This document shows positions 1-8,616 of a stretch of 64,000 nt of DNA, piece by piece. The notes beneath the pieces were generated by a model. The model was not told the DNA's origin, did not search any database, and saw only the letters and a list, made by a program, of their open reading frames with translations. The stretch's first letter is position 1, and every line of letters begins with the position of its first letter. A program made the translations under genes and the position numbers. This DNA is from Pararoseomonas baculiformis (GTDB lineage Bacteria > Pseudomonadota > Alphaproteobacteria > Acetobacterales > Acetobacteraceae): the NCBI RefSeq assembly GCF_017813395.1, contig NZ_JAGIZB010000025.1, positions 1-64,000 on the forward strand, written 5' to 3'.

Positions 1-141
1 GGCCTGCCTCGCATCGTCGAACGGCTGCGCCACTTCGCCGCACAGACCCGCGACGACACCCTCCAGCCCGCACCCCTCCTCACGCGCCTCGCTCAGGAAG
101 GCTCCACCTTCGCCGAACTCGATGGAAAGGCCGGGGCGTGA
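1..141 (+). CDS. C-terminal fragment of probable 3-hydroxyacyl-CoA dehydrogenase
   Basis: The window opens inside a reading frame in frame 1 that ends at TGA 139-141 and gives 46 residues. The tail has the pattern GLP..V..L..F...T followed by PAPLL..LA.EG.TF, which I recognise as the extreme C-terminus of multifunctional 3-hydroxyacyl-CoA dehydrogenase / enoyl-CoA hydratase proteins of fatty-acid beta-oxidation. No catalytic residue is inside the window, so the call depends on the tail only. The stop overlaps the GTG start of the following thioesterase (GTGA), which suggests translational coupling and fits an acyl-CoA context. Confidence 0.5.
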   Translation, partial: GLPRIVERLRHFAAQTRDDTLQPAPLLTRLAQEGSTFAELDGKAGA

Positions 142-584
142 GCGCCCCCGCTTTCGACCCGGCCTCCGAGGGCTGGGCGCCCCGCGCGCCGATCGGCTTC
201 ACCGGCCATACCGGCCCGCTCTGGTCGCGCCCGGAAGGGGATGAATGGGCCTTCGGCATCCTGGCGGAGCCGCGCCACGCGAATGGCCATGGCATCGTCC
301 ATGGCGGGATGCTGATGACGCTGCTGGACAATGCGCTGGGACTGGTCGTCTGGCACGCCACGGGGCTGCGCCCCGCGGTCACGATGCAGCTGAACACCCA
401 GTTCCTGTCCTCCGCCCGCCCCGGCGAGTTCCTGGAGGCCCGGGGCGAGGTGCTGCGGGTCGCTAACTCGGTGGTGTTCGTGCGCGGCATCCTCTCGGTC
501 GGCGACCGGAAGGTGGCCGCCGCTGATGGCGTGTGGAAGGTGCTGGCGGCCAAGCCGGGCGAGCGGAAGCCCGACCCGGCCTGA
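138..584 (+). CDS. PaaI-type hotdog-fold acyl-CoA thioesterase
   Basis: This 148-residue protein starts at GTG 138, overlapping the stop of the upstream gene by 4 bp. The hotdog signature is clear: an HGIVHGG segment at residues 52-57 followed by an aspartate at about 64 on the long central helix (LLDNALG), as in PaaI/YbgC-like thioesterases where the HGG loop and an acidic residue polarise the attacking water. Length is typical for a single hotdog domain. The likely role is hydrolysis of acyl- or aryl-CoA esters in the cytoplasm. Coupling to a probable beta-oxidation enzyme supports housekeeping of CoA pools, but the substrate cannot be told from the sequence. Confidence 0.8.
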   Translation: MSAPAFDPASEGWAPRAPIGFTGHTGPLWSRPEGDEWAFGILAEPRHANGHGIVHGGMLMTLLDNALGLVVWHATGLRPAVTMQLNTQFLSSARPGEFLEARGEVLRVANSVVFVRGILSVGDRKVAAADGVWKVLAAKPGERKPDPA

Positions 585-599
585 CCCGACGCGCGCCGC

Positions 600-1055
600 C
601 TATCGCGGGGGCGTGCCGCTATGCTCCGGATCGGCGGCGATCTCCCGGCGCGCCTCCTCGACATCCTCCTTCGAGACAACGCCGGGGGTGTGCATGTCGG
701 GGTCGCCGCCCTCGGCGTCCTCGACATGGCTCTTGATGCTGCGCAGCGCGTTGCCGGCATTGGTGGGCCCGTCATCCGGACTCATCTCCTCGGCCGGGGG
801 CTCTGGCTCGTGTTCCTCCTCGTGGAAGGCCAGGGAGAGGTCGGCCACCTCGCCATGCCCGGTGATCACCATCTCCCCGGCCGGGGCGGTGCTCCAGCGG
901 ATGGTGCGGGACCCTTGCTCGGCGGAAAGGCCGGGATCGGGAAGCACATCGGCCTCGTGGCGGAGATGGGCGAACCAGTGGCGCGCATTCGCCGGGTCGG
1001 ACAGCCAGGCGAAGAGGCGGTCCGGGCTGGCGTTGACGGTGATCTTGGCGTGCAT
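600..1055 (-). CDS. SRPBCC (START-like) family protein
   Basis: The 151-residue product starts at ATG 1055, preceded by a GGAGG Shine-Dalgarno 5-6 bases upstream. This is why I prefer it to longer in-frame starts further up. The N-terminus (MHAKITVNASPDRLFAWL, then a WFAHL segment) is typical of polyketide-cyclase / SRPBCC ligand-binding proteins. The last 70 residues are very acidic (repeated EE, EP and DD) and lack predicted structure, an unusual tail for the family. It converges on the thioesterase and is divergent from the lytic transglycosylase. Ligand and function are unknown. Confidence 0.7.
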   Translation of the reverse strand: MHAKITVNASPDRLFAWLSDPANARHWFAHLRHEADVLPDPGLSAEQGSRTIRWSTAPAGEMVITGHGEVADLSLAFHEEEHEPEPPAEEMSPDDGPTNAGNALRSIKSHVEDAEGGDPDMHTPGVVSKEDVEEARREIAADPEHSGTPPR

Positions 1056-1181
1056 GAATCCCTCCGGGTCTGCGGGGCTATCGCGGCGGGGGCGGCCGGG
1101 TTTCGCGGCCACGCGGCGCCCCGGCGTTGCTCCCGACCCTTTTTCTTGACCCGGCCGCCCAGGGCGGCGACCGAGCGCCCC

Positions 1182-1916
1182 ATGTTGCGACGCATCGCCG
1201 CCCTTCTCCTGCCCGGCCTCCTTGCCCTGCTGCCCGGCATGCCGGCGCGTGCCCAGGGCGGGGGAGGGGACTGGTCCGCCTGCCGCCGCGCCATCGCGGC
1301 GGTGGAGCCGGGCTCCAGCGTCCCCGCCGGCCTGCTCGGCGCCATTGCCCTGGTGGAGACCGGCCGCGCCTCCCCGAGCGGGGCTCCCGAGCCCTGGCCC
1401 TGGAGCTGGAACGCGGCCGGGGAGAGCGGGACGGCCCCCAGCAAGGCTGCCGCGATCGCCGCCGTGTCGGCGCTCCAGGCGCGGGGCGTGCGCTCCATCG
1501 ATGTCGGCTGCATGCAGGTGAACCTGATGTACCACCCGGATGCCTTTCCCAACCTGGAAGCCGCCTTCGACCCCGTCGCCAATACCCGCTACGCCGCGCG
1601 CTTCCTGACCCAGCTGCGCGGAGGCACGCCCGATTGGGGCACGGCGATCGGGCGGTACCATTCCGGGGAGGCCGAGCGGGGCGCCGCCTATAACCGCCGG
1701 GTGGCTCTGGCCCGGCTCGGCGCCGCCTGGGGGCGGGGCGGGGCGGTGCCGCTGCCAGGCATGCGCAGCCTGGCCGGGCTCTGTGCGCCAGGGATGCAGC
1801 CCGCCCTACTTATCGGTGGGCCGGCCGAGGCGCGGCGCTTCATGCGCCCGGGCGTGCAGCGCCCGGTCCCGGTGCCGCGCGCCACCAGGCCCCGCATGGC
1901 CTGCCTGAAGCGCTGA
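1182..1916 (+). CDS. secreted lytic transglycosylase (SLT domain)
   Basis: The start at ATG 1182 gives 244 residues with a clean signal peptide (MLRRIAALLLPGLLALLPG, then cleavage near ARAQ). Longer in-frame starts would bury it. The mature part has the SLT hallmarks: ALVETGR with the probable catalytic glutamate at residue 59, a DVGCMQVN segment, then NTRYAARFL and a GRYHSG motif. These proteins cleave the MurNAc-GlcNAc bond in periplasmic peptidoglycan. At about 220 mature residues it is a compact single-domain form with a basic, low-complexity C-terminal tail of about 60 residues. Confidence 0.82.
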   Translation: MLRRIAALLLPGLLALLPGMPARAQGGGGDWSACRRAIAAVEPGSSVPAGLLGAIALVETGRASPSGAPEPWPWSWNAAGESGTAPSKAAAIAAVSALQARGVRSIDVGCMQVNLMYHPDAFPNLEAAFDPVANTRYAARFLTQLRGGTPDWGTAIGRYHSGEAERGAAYNRRVALARLGAAWGRGGAVPLPGMRSLAGLCAPGMQPALLIGGPAEARRFMRPGVQRPVPVPRATRPRMACLKR

Positions 1917-1922
1917 GCCGGT

Positions 1923-2486
1923 TCAGCCCGGGCGCCCCCAGACCGTCTCCTCGGTCCAGCCGAGTTCGGCGAACTCGCCGGCGCGCAGCGGTGCCTCCCC
2001 GGCCGCGAAGAACTCGTCCAGCTGCGGCGGGGCCACGGGGCTGCCGCTCAGCATGGCATGCGCCTGGCCCCGGTGATGGATCTGGTGCTGGAACAGGTGA
2101 AGCAGCAGCCGGTCCATCCGCTCGTGCTGCACGCGTTCCCCGCGATGCACGGCGACGATCCGCTCCAGCCCCGCCGCCTCCATGCCTCGAAGAAGGGCGA
2201 TCAGCCGCTTGTCCACGGCCGCCTGCGCCGCCTGGAGCGCCGCCGGCGTGGTGCAGGGCTCCGGGTCCGACCATGCGGCAGGGCCGAGCCGGCCGCCCTC
2301 CATCGCATCCACGTAGAAATGGTCGATGACGAGGATGTGGTTCAGCGTGGCGCGCAGGCTGGGAAAGAAGCCTGTGCGGCGGCGGGTGAACTCCTCCGGC
2401 GCCAGCGCCAGGCAGGCGCTCAGGAGGCGGTGGTTGGCCCAGGCATTGTTGTGGGCCATGGCGCGGTAGGGCAGCAGGGCGTCCAT
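1923..2486 (-). CDS. DinB family protein
   Basis: The 187-residue product has the DinB/YfiT four-helix pattern: an N-terminal AHNNAWANHRLL helix, an NHILVIDHFYVDAMEGG helix carrying the first metal-ligand histidine, and HLFQHQIHHRGQAHAML carrying the paired later histidines. Members are metal-binding four-helix proteins; a subset are thiol-dependent transferases and many are uncharacterised. The start at ATG 2486 has an AGGAG at good spacing. It lies 51 bp after the membrane protein and may be the last gene of the moaD-moaE run. The biochemical role is unknown. Confidence 0.78.
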   Translation of the reverse strand: MDALLPYRAMAHNNAWANHRLLSACLALAPEEFTRRRTGFFPSLRATLNHILVIDHFYVDAMEGGRLGPAAWSDPEPCTTPAALQAAQAAVDKRLIALLRGMEAAGLERIVAVHRGERVQHERMDRLLLHLFQHQIHHRGQAHAMLSGSPVAPPQLDEFFAAGEAPLRAGEFAELGWTEETVWGRPG

Positions 2487-2537
2487 CGCGGTCTCCTGGA
2501 TCGGGCCGTCACGCGGGCGCGTGGGGCACGGGACCGG

Positions 2538-3920
2538 TCAATGCGCCCCCGGCGCAGCGTCAGGGCGGCGCGCGGCAGCGAGAATGAAGGCTCCGGCCAC
2601 CACAATCCAGGCCAGCCGCGCCCCGTAGCGGTCATGCGGCCCGCTCAGCGCCCCGGTGGCGAAGGCATTGGCGAGGATGCCGATGCCGATCCCGAGTGAC
2701 ATGCCCAGCAGCGCCCGGTTGTGCCTCGCCTGCCATGCCAGGAAAGCCAGGGCGAGCGTGCCGAGCAGCAGCACCGGCCCCTGCACCCAGAGCAGGGGCG
2801 CGGCCAGCGCAGGCATCACCCCGCGCCATTGCGCCCCGGCCTGGAAGCGCGCCGCCTCCCCTGGCCCGAAGGCCTGAATATGGCCCAGCACGCCCTCGCC
2901 GATGTGGCGCCGCTCCAGCGTGTCGCCCACGCGGTTCCGGGTGAGCTGGACCAGCGTGTCCCGCACGGCCTGGAGCGCCACGGTCAGCGGTTCGCGCCCC
3001 ACCGTTTCCCGGACGATCTCCCGCGCCTCACCCGCAAGGGCGCGGCCGCCAAGGTTGCGGGGCTGGCCGTGCTCGTCGCGATGGATCGGGCTGGCCGGGT
3101 CCCAGAGCAGGATGTCGCTTGGCAGCAGGTCGCGGGGGCATTGGCGATAGAGGCAGGCCCGGGGACCGAAGGGTTCGAAAGCCGGTCCCTCGAAGGCGCA
3201 GAGAGCCCAGCCGGCCTCGGGGCAGGCCGCCTCGATGGTGCGGAGGCCCGGCCCGTTCGCCACCATCCGCGCCATGAGGAAGGTGGAGCCGTAGGGCGAA
3301 AGGGATAGGCGCCCATGGCCGGCGAGGTTGGTGGCCAGGAGCAGCGCCACGGCTCCCGCCAGGGGCACGGCCACGCGTGCCGAGGCGCGCCAGCCGGCCA
3401 GCAGCGCCACCACGGCCAGCGCACCCATCATCGGCAGGTGGGAGAGATGCGCTGCCGTGCCGACCGCGCCGAGCAGGCTGAGCCATGCCACCTCCCCCCG
3501 GGAGAGGGCGGGGCGGCCGAAGGCCAGGAGAAGCGCGCAGAGAAGCACGGCCGGGGTGAGGACATCCGGCATGACCAGGGCGGCCGTGAAGGGCAGCGCC
3601 GTCAGGGCCGAGAGCAGGAGGCAGAGAAGCAGATGCCGCCCGGGCGCGGCCCCGCCCGCGAAGGCGCGCAGCATGAGCCAGAGGAGATGCGAAACCATCA
3701 CCCCCTGGGCGATCGCCACGGGCCAGAGCGTGGCGTGCCAGTGGAGGAGAAAGGCGAGGGGGCCGTAGATCCAGGGCTTGTCCCAGATCATCAGCGGGCC
3801 AAGCGTCTGGTGCAGGAAGGCGCCGGTGTCGCTGAACACCAGCGGGTAGCCCGCCAGGAAGGCCGGCCAGGCGAGCATCAGCCCGCCCGCGAGCACGGAG
3901 AGGGGGCCTTTCAGCCCCAT
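2538..3920 (-). CDS. polytopic membrane protein of unknown function
   Basis: The start at ATG 3920 overlaps the last 10 bp of moaE and gives 460 residues. About ten hydrophobic segments are visible, eight in the first 220 residues and two near the C-terminus (about 405-425 and 430-450). Between them is a periplasm- or cytoplasm-sized loop of about 170 residues with several cysteines and charged residues. An early FSDTG segment after the first helix resembles the acidic first-loop motif of GT-C glycosyltransferases, but this is only a suggestion and I do not recognise the family. The overlap with moaE suggests co-transcription; no link to molybdopterin is evident. Confidence 0.65.
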   Translation of the reverse strand: MGLKGPLSVLAGGLMLAWPAFLAGYPLVFSDTGAFLHQTLGPLMIWDKPWIYGPLAFLLHWHATLWPVAIAQGVMVSHLLWLMLRAFAGGAAPGRHLLLCLLLSALTALPFTAALVMPDVLTPAVLLCALLLAFGRPALSRGEVAWLSLLGAVGTAAHLSHLPMMGALAVVALLAGWRASARVAVPLAGAVALLLATNLAGHGRLSLSPYGSTFLMARMVANGPGLRTIEAACPEAGWALCAFEGPAFEPFGPRACLYRQCPRDLLPSDILLWDPASPIHRDEHGQPRNLGGRALAGEAREIVRETVGREPLTVALQAVRDTLVQLTRNRVGDTLERRHIGEGVLGHIQAFGPGEAARFQAGAQWRGVMPALAAPLLWVQGPVLLLGTLALAFLAWQARHNRALLGMSLGIGIGILANAFATGALSGPHDRYGARLAWIVVAGAFILAAARRPDAAPGAH

Positions 3921-4366
3921 TCGCGGCTGCGTGCCTCGTCCTCGTGCCGGGATTCCACCCAGCGCTCGGCGCCGCCGGCGAATTCCTCGCGCTTCCAGAA
4001 GGGGGCACCTGTCTTCAGCCAGTCGATCAGGAAAGCGCAGGCTTCCAGCGCGGCCACCCGGTGGCGGCTGGCGGCCAGCACGAGCACGATGCCCTCGCCG
4101 GGCAGGATCCGGCCATGGCGGTGGATCACGGTGCAGCCGGTCAGCGGCCATCGCTCGCAGGCCTGTCCGGCGATGCGCGCGATGGAGCGCTCGGTCATGC
4201 CGGGGTAGTGCTCCAGCACCAGGGCCTGCAGCCCGTCATCGGCGCGGCAGAGGCCGACAAAGCTGGCGATGCCGCCCACATCGACGCGCCCGGCGGACAG
4301 CGCCGCTGTCTCGGCCGCGAGATCGAATGGGGCTTCCTGCACGCGGATGGCCGGGGTCACGCCCAA
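3911..4366 (-). CDS. moaE: molybdopterin synthase catalytic subunit MoaE
   Basis: MoaE binds thiocarboxylated MoaD and converts precursor Z (cPMP) to molybdopterin. The 151-residue length is standard. The conserved IHRHG segment, the ASRHR.AAL helix and FWKRE with the active-site lysine are present. The frame offers TTG at 4366 or GTG at 4360. A GGGAGG site at 4375-4380 sits 8 bases before the TTG, so TTG is preferred. An ATG inside the moaD stop (ATGA) is one base out of frame and reaches a stop after five codons, so either the start really is TTG or the region has lost a base. The gene follows moaD directly. Confidence 0.92.
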   Translation of the reverse strand: MGVTPAIRVQEAPFDLAAETAALSAGRVDVGGIASFVGLCRADDGLQALVLEHYPGMTERSIARIAGQACERWPLTGCTVIHRHGRILPGEGIVLVLAASRHRVAALEACAFLIDWLKTGAPFWKREEFAGGAERWVESRHEDEARSREWG

Positions 4367-4370
4367 GGGC

Positions 4371-4622
4371 TCATCCTCCCGTCACGGGCGGGAAGAAGGC
4401 GATCTCGTCCCCCGGCTTCACCGGATGGTCCGGGCCGCAGAAATCCTGGTTCACGGCCATGCGGATCTGGGCCGGGTCGGCGAAGGCCGCCGCGTGGCCG
4501 GGGGAGCGCGTGGCGAGCCATCGCATCAGCCCGGCCATGTCGCGCACCTCCTCCGGGGGGGAGACCTGCTCCTCCCCGGTGCCCGTGCGCTGGCGCAGCC
4601 AGGCGAAGTAGAGGACCTTCAT
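4371..4622 (-). CDS. moaD: molybdopterin synthase sulfur carrier subunit MoaD
   Basis: The 83-residue ubiquitin-fold protein ends in the diagnostic Gly-Gly (PPVTGG), the site of adenylation and thiocarboxylation, and carries the KPGDEIAFFPPV segment typical of MoaD. The N-terminus MKVLYFAWLRQRTG is the usual first strand and loop. ATG 4622 is preceded by an AAGGGG site overlapping the stop region of the lipoprotein gene, 9 bp away. It pairs with moaE 4 bp downstream. Confidence 0.92.
   Translation of the reverse strand: MKVLYFAWLRQRTGTGEEQVSPPEEVRDMAGLMRWLATRSPGHAAAFADPAQIRMAVNQDFCGPDHPVKPGDEIAFFPPVTGG
4375..4380 (-). promoter_or_regulatory. ribosome binding site deciding the moaE start
   Basis: GGGAGG on the minus strand lies within the 3' end of moaD, 8 bases before TTG 4366. 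It supports the TTG over GTG 4360, which would be 14 bases away. Confidence 0.55.
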
Positions 4623-4631
4623 CGTCCCCCC

Positions 4632-5330
4632 TTACCGCGGATTGGGCACGACCTGGGTGGTGCCGTCCGGCGCGATCAGGGTGGTGGTGCCGCCCTGGCG
4701 TATGGCGGTGCCGGTGCCCACGCCGGGCTGGGTGTAGGTCTGCACGCTGCCGGAGCCGCCGGTGATGATGGCGGGCGGCCCGCCGGGCACCGGCAGCACC
4801 GTCCCCTCAAGCCGCGGCTCGGGCGGGGTGGCCGGGGCACCCCGGGGAACGCCGGCGCGGGGAAGCGGCGGCGGGTCCAGTGGCGGCAGGGGCTCGCCGC
4901 TGCTCCCGCGGCGGCGCGTGCCCGGGGCCGGGGCGCGCGGGTTAGGAGCGACCTCCGGCGGCAGCGCCGGGCCGGGGCCCTGGCTGTTCGGCGCAAAGCC
5001 CTCGGGCGCGCGGCCGCGCTGCTCGCGGGCGCGCTCCAGCCCCTCCGAACGGCTGCGCTCCTGCGGCGGCACGGTCACCGAATCCGGGTTCTGCAGGGTG
5101 GCGCGCGGCGCTTCCTGCGCCGGCCAGACATTGCCGGGCTCGGCGGCCAGGGGCGGGACCGTGGTCTCTATGCCCATGACGCGGCGCACCGTCAGGCTGT
5201 CCGGCGCGGTCAGCGGGTCGGTCCGGCCAAAGGGCGCCATGTCGATGTCGCCGAAGCAGCCGCCGAGCAGAAGGGCCAGCGGCAGGCTGGCCAGCAGCCC
5301 CGCTCTCGAACCCGGGCGAAGGCGGTCCAT
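4632..5330 (-). CDS. predicted proline-rich outer-membrane lipoprotein
   Basis: The 232-residue protein has a lipoprotein signal ending in LLLGGC, with the acylated cysteine at about residue 25. The residue after it is Phe rather than Asp, so outer-membrane sorting is likely. The rest is low-complexity and rich in Pro, Gly, Arg and Ala, with no catalytic motif; the C-terminal 60 residues contain short Gly/Thr stretches. An AAGGA precedes the ATG. It sits between pgsA and moaD on the same strand. I do not recognise a family. Confidence 0.65.
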   Translation of the reverse strand: MDRLRPGSRAGLLASLPLALLLGGCFGDIDMAPFGRTDPLTAPDSLTVRRVMGIETTVPPLAAEPGNVWPAQEAPRATLQNPDSVTVPPQERSRSEGLERAREQRGRAPEGFAPNSQGPGPALPPEVAPNPRAPAPGTRRRGSSGEPLPPLDPPPLPRAGVPRGAPATPPEPRLEGTVLPVPGGPPAIITGGSGSVQTYTQPGVGTGTAIRQGGTTTLIAPDGTTQVVPNPR

Positions 5331-5429
5331 GGTCGAAGTCCTTTTCCGATCGGCCCGCAGGTCTGCGGGCCTTCCGTGAATGAGGGGTGATTCGCTGTGG
5401 TGCAGGATGCGCCCGCAGCCGCCCCGTTG

Positions 5430-6044
5430 CTACCCGGCGCGGCCGCGCTCGCCGGCGCCTTCCCGGGCCATGTCCTCGGCCGCGGCGTGGCGCATTCCCG
5501 CCGTCATGTAGTCCCAGCCCGTCAGCAGGGTGAGGGCGGCGGCGACCCAGAGCCCGGCCTCGCCGAGCCAGGAGACCGGGAGGAAGCCCAGCCCGATGGC
5601 CGAGGCGCCGCTGTCTCCGGCGACGATGGTGCCGATGGAGCCCATCTGGAAGCCGGTCTTCCACTTGGCAAGCCGGGTGACCGGCAGGCCGATCTTGATC
5701 CCCGCCAGGTATTCCCGGAGGCCGGAGACGAGGATTTCGCGCAGCAGGATGACGATCGCGGGAAGCAGGCCGAAGGGCGAGAGGCGTTCCATCCCGGCCA
5801 GCAGCATCAACGCCGCGCCCACCAGGAGCTTATCCGCGATCGGGTCCAGCATCCGCCCGAAGGCGGTCAGCACGCCACGCTCCCGCGCGATCTTGCCATC
5901 GAAATAATCGGTGATGGCCGCCGCGGAGAAGACCGCGCAGGCCAGGATGTCGCCCACCGGAGTCCGGAGGAACACCAGGCCCACCAGCAGCGGTATCGCC
6001 GCGATGCGGGAGAGCGTCAGAAGGTTCGGCAGGTCGGTGGGCAT
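5430..6044 (-). CDS. pgsA: CDP-diacylglycerol--glycerol-3-phosphate 3-phosphatidyltransferase
   Basis: The 204-residue membrane enzyme makes phosphatidylglycerol phosphate from CDP-diacylglycerol and glycerol-3-phosphate. The CDP-alcohol phosphatidyltransferase signature DG-x2-AR-x8-G-x3-D-x3-D is complete: DG 49-50, AR 53-54, G63, D67 and D71. Four or more hydrophobic helices are visible. AAGGAG precedes ATG 6044. It follows uvrC by 60 bp on the same strand, the uvrC-pgsA order common in proteobacteria. Confidence 0.94.
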   Translation of the reverse strand: MPTDLPNLLTLSRIAAIPLLVGLVFLRTPVGDILACAVFSAAAITDYFDGKIARERGVLTAFGRMLDPIADKLLVGAALMLLAGMERLSPFGLLPAIVILLREILVSGLREYLAGIKIGLPVTRLAKWKTGFQMGSIGTIVAGDSGASAIGLGFLPVSWLGEAGLWVAAALTLLTGWDYMTAGMRHAAAEDMAREGAGERGRAG

Positions 6045-6104
6045 CCGCGTCTCCTTACGCCATCCCCTAGCCCAGATTGTGGCCGCGGGGAACGCGGGGC
6101 AGGA

Positions 6105-8294
6105 TCAACCCTCCACCTCATGGCCCAGGGCATCGGGGGCGGGAAGGGGCGGGGCGGGCTCGGGCTCCGCCGGGGATGGATCGGGAGCCTCGGCCAGGGC
6201 GGAGATATCCGGCTTTCCGCGGCGCCCCCCGCGCCCACGCGGCTTCACCGCCTCCACCGGGCCGGTGGTGCCGGGATGGAAGTGCTCATAGACGCGCCTG
6301 GCCACGGCCGGGCCGATGCCGGGCGAGTTCTGCAGGTCCTCCAGCGCCGCGTTCCGCACCCCGCGTGCCGAGCCGAAATGGTTCAGCAGGGCGCGCTTGA
6401 TGGCGGTGCCCACGCCGGGGATCTCATCCAGCTCGCTCCTGACCAGGGACTTGGACCGGCCGGCCCGGTGGGTGGTGATGGCGAAGCGGTGCGCCTCGTC
6501 CCGCAGCCGCTGCAGGTAGTAGAGCACGGGGTCGCGCGGCGGCAGCTGGATCGGTTCCTGCCCGGTCCGGTGGAACCATTCGCGGCCCGCATCCCGGTCC
6601 GGCCCCTTGGAGACGGCGACGAGCGGCACGTCGTGGATGCCCATCTCCGTCAGGATCTCCCGCGCCGCGTTCAGCTGGCCCACGCCGCCATCGATCAGCA
6701 CCAGGTCGGGCCAGGTCCCGCTCTCGCGCTCCGGATCCTCCTTCAGGGCGCGGCCGAAGCGGCGCTCGAAAACCTCGCGCATCATGGCGAAGTCATCGCC
6801 CCCCGACATGCCGGGGCGGCCACCGGTGGATTTCAGGGCGGTGCGGCCGGCGGCGTCACGGGCCAGGGCGGCCACGTCCTCCTGCGCCAGGGGCTCGGTA
6901 CCCGTGGCGTCGGCGGGGGCGGCGGCCTTGCGCCCCTTGCCCGGCCCGGCGCCCGCGCCGTCCCCGCGGATGGAGAACTTGCGGTAAGCGTTCTTCAGAA
7001 AGCCCGAGGGCCCGGCGACCACCATCACGCCATAGGCGTTGGCGCCCTGGATGTGGGAATTGTCATAGATCTCGATCCGCTCGGGGGTGGAGGGCAGGTC
7101 GAAGAGCTTCGCAACCCCCTGCAGCAGCTCGCCCTGGGCCGCGCCCTCGGCCAGCTTCCGCTCCAGCGCCTCCCGCGCATTGGTCTGGGCGTGCTCCACG
7201 GCCGAACGCTTGTCGCCGCGCCTGGGGTGGTGGACCTCCACCTTGCGGTCGGCACGAAGGGCCAGGGCCTCGGCCACCAGCGCGGCCTCGGGCAGTTCGT
7301 GGGAGACGAGCACCAGGGGCGGCGGCGGCAGGTCGTCATAGAGCTGCCCGAGGAAGGCGGTCAGCACCTCCGCCGGCTCGGCATCCGCCCGCACGCCGGA
7401 GAGGAAGAAGGGCCGGTTGCCGTTGTTGCGGCCCCCGCGGAAGAAGAAGACCTGCACGCAGGCCTGGCCGGCCGCCTGGTGCAGCGCCACCACATCGGCG
7501 TCGCCGACATTCTCCATGTTGATGCGGTCGCGCCCCTGCACATGGGTCAGGCCGCGGATGCGGTCCCGGATGGCGGCCGCGCGCTCGAATTCCAGCCGCT
7601 CGGCGGCTTCCTCCATCTCCTTGGCCAGGCGCTTCTGGATGGAGGGGGTCTCGCCGGAGAGGAACTGCGTCGCCTCCCGCACCAGCTCCGCATAATCCTC
7701 CTTCGAGATCCGCTCCACGCAGGGGGCGGAGCAGCGGCGGATCTGGTGCAGCAGGCAGGGGCGGGCGCGGTTGTCGAAGACCGAGTCCCGGCAGGAGCGC
7801 AGCAGGAAGACACGCTGGAGCGCCGTGAGGGTCTGGTTCACCGCCCAGGCGCTGGCGAAGGGGCCCCAGTAGGACGCGCCCTTGCGGCGCTCCCCCCGGT
7901 GCTTGGTGATCTGCGGGTAAGGATGATCTTCCGTGATCACGAGCCACGGGTAGGACTTGTCGTCGCGCAGGACGATGTTGTAGCGCGGCCGCAGCCGCTT
8001 GATCAGGTTGGCCTCCAGCAGCAGGGCCTCGGCCTCGGAGGCGGTTGTGATCACCTCCATGTGCCGGGTTTCGAAGACCATGCGCTTCAGGCGGTCCGGC
8101 AGCTTGTGGACCTGGGTATAGGCGTAGACGCGCTTCTTCAGGCTGCGCGCCTTCCCCACGTAGAGCGCGTCTCCCTTGGCATCGAGCATCCGGTACACGC
8201 CCGGCGAGAAGGGCAGGGTGGCGAGCGTCCTCTCGATCACCTCGCGCCCCTCCATGGGGGGCAGGGGAGTGGTCTGCTCGTTCGAGAAGGCCAT
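6105..8294 (-). CDS. uvrC: excinuclease ABC subunit C
   Basis: UvrC makes both incisions in nucleotide excision repair. Its 729 residues show the family order: a GIY-YIG nuclease near residues 28-110 ([11 protein letters not shown], then [14 protein letters not shown]), a cysteine cluster around [10 protein letters not shown] and C..H..RRCSAPC, a UVR helical hairpin near 225-260 that binds UvrB, the RNase H-like endonuclease domain starting at [11 protein letters not shown], and two C-terminal helix-hairpin-helix motifs ([13 protein letters not shown] and [13 protein letters not shown]). An Ala/Gly/Lys-rich insertion interrupts the endonuclease domain. The protein is longer than the E. coli form (610 residues) because of this insertion and a charged C-terminal tail. 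Confidence 0.97.
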   Translation of the reverse strand: MAFSNEQTTPLPPMEGREVIERTLATLPFSPGVYRMLDAKGDALYVGKARSLKKRVYAYTQVHKLPDRLKRMVFETRHMEVITTASEAEALLLEANLIKRLRPRYNIVLRDDKSYPWLVITEDHPYPQITKHRGERRKGASYWGPFASAWAVNQTLTALQRVFLLRSCRDSVFDNRARPCLLHQIRRCSAPCVERISKEDYAELVREATQFLSGETPSIQKRLAKEMEEAAERLEFERAAAIRDRIRGLTHVQGRDRINMENVGDADVVALHQAAGQACVQVFFFRGGRNNGNRPFFLSGVRADAEPAEVLTAFLGQLYDDLPPPPLVLVSHELPEAALVAEALALRADRKVEVHHPRRGDKRSAVEHAQTNAREALERKLAEGAAQGELLQGVAKLFDLPSTPERIEIYDNSHIQGANAYGVMVVAGPSGFLKNAYRKFSIRGDGAGAGPGKGRKAAAPADATGTEPLAQEDVAALARDAAGRTALKSTGGRPGMSGGDDFAMMREVFERRFGRALKEDPERESGTWPDLVLIDGGVGQLNAAREILTEMGIHDVPLVAVSKGPDRDAGREWFHRTGQEPIQLPPRDPVLYYLQRLRDEAHRFAITTHRAGRSKSLVRSELDEIPGVGTAIKRALLNHFGSARGVRNAALEDLQNSPGIGPAVARRVYEHFHPGTTGPVEAVKPRGRGGRRGKPDISALAEAPDPSPAEPEPAPPLPAPDALGHEVEG

Positions 8295-8616
8295 CAGGCT
8301 TGTTTCCGCTGGGTTTCCTGGCCACCCCTGGGGTTGTCCCCGGAAGCTGTGGATAAGCTTGTGGATGGAGGCGTGGGATTCATCGCTCGGGTCAGGCAGA
8401 TCAGGGGTCCCGACGCGCCTGCCCGAATCTTGTGCAACATATGTAAGTATTTGATCTTCTAACTTTTAGGGCTAATTTTCGCATTCACGCTTCGTTCACA
8501 TTGACCGGTTCGGCGGAATTCGCCAGCGCCGCTGACCTTCCGTTTCTGCCTTGGGATGAGTTTCGCTCACGAATCGGTGAGTTCGATGACAAAGACGTTT
8601 TCGTGACGATACGGCG
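8295..8616. other. intergenic region upstream of uvrC with an AT-rich core and a DnaA-box match
   Basis: No gene of its own is supported in these 322 bases. The part nearest uvrC holds a perfect DnaA-box 9-mer (minus-strand TTATCCACA at 8348-8356) and a weaker copy beside it. Bases 8435-8500 are clearly AT-richer than the surroundings and could carry the uvrC promoter on the minus strand, but I cannot fix a -35/-10 pair with confidence. Two GTTC half-sites near 8494-8511 are 10 bases apart, not the 7 of the alphaproteobacterial SOS box. Confidence 0.5.
8348..8356 (-). promoter_or_regulatory. DnaA-box-like 9-mer
   Basis: TTATCCACA reads on the minus strand, an exact match to the high-affinity DnaA box. 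A second TGTGGAT core lies two bases further (8361-8366) but departs from consensus at the other end. It lies about 55 bp upstream of uvrC. A single 9-mer can occur by chance, so function is uncertain. Confidence 0.35.

Noticed and set aside
5397-8462. Open frame of 1021 codons on the plus strand across pgsA and uvrC
   Set aside because: Antisense to two well-supported genes, composition dominated by Gly/Ala/Arg/His, and no recognisable domain; such long antisense frames are expected at this GC content.
8494-8511. GTTC...GTTC resembling the alphaproteobacterial LexA box upstream of uvrC
   Set aside because: The half-sites are separated by 10 bases, not 7, so it does not fit the SOS consensus.
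8295-8616. Candidate chromosomal origin
   Set aside because: Only one exact DnaA box and none of the usual origin neighbours (dnaA, parAB, hemE, gidA-type genes) are present.
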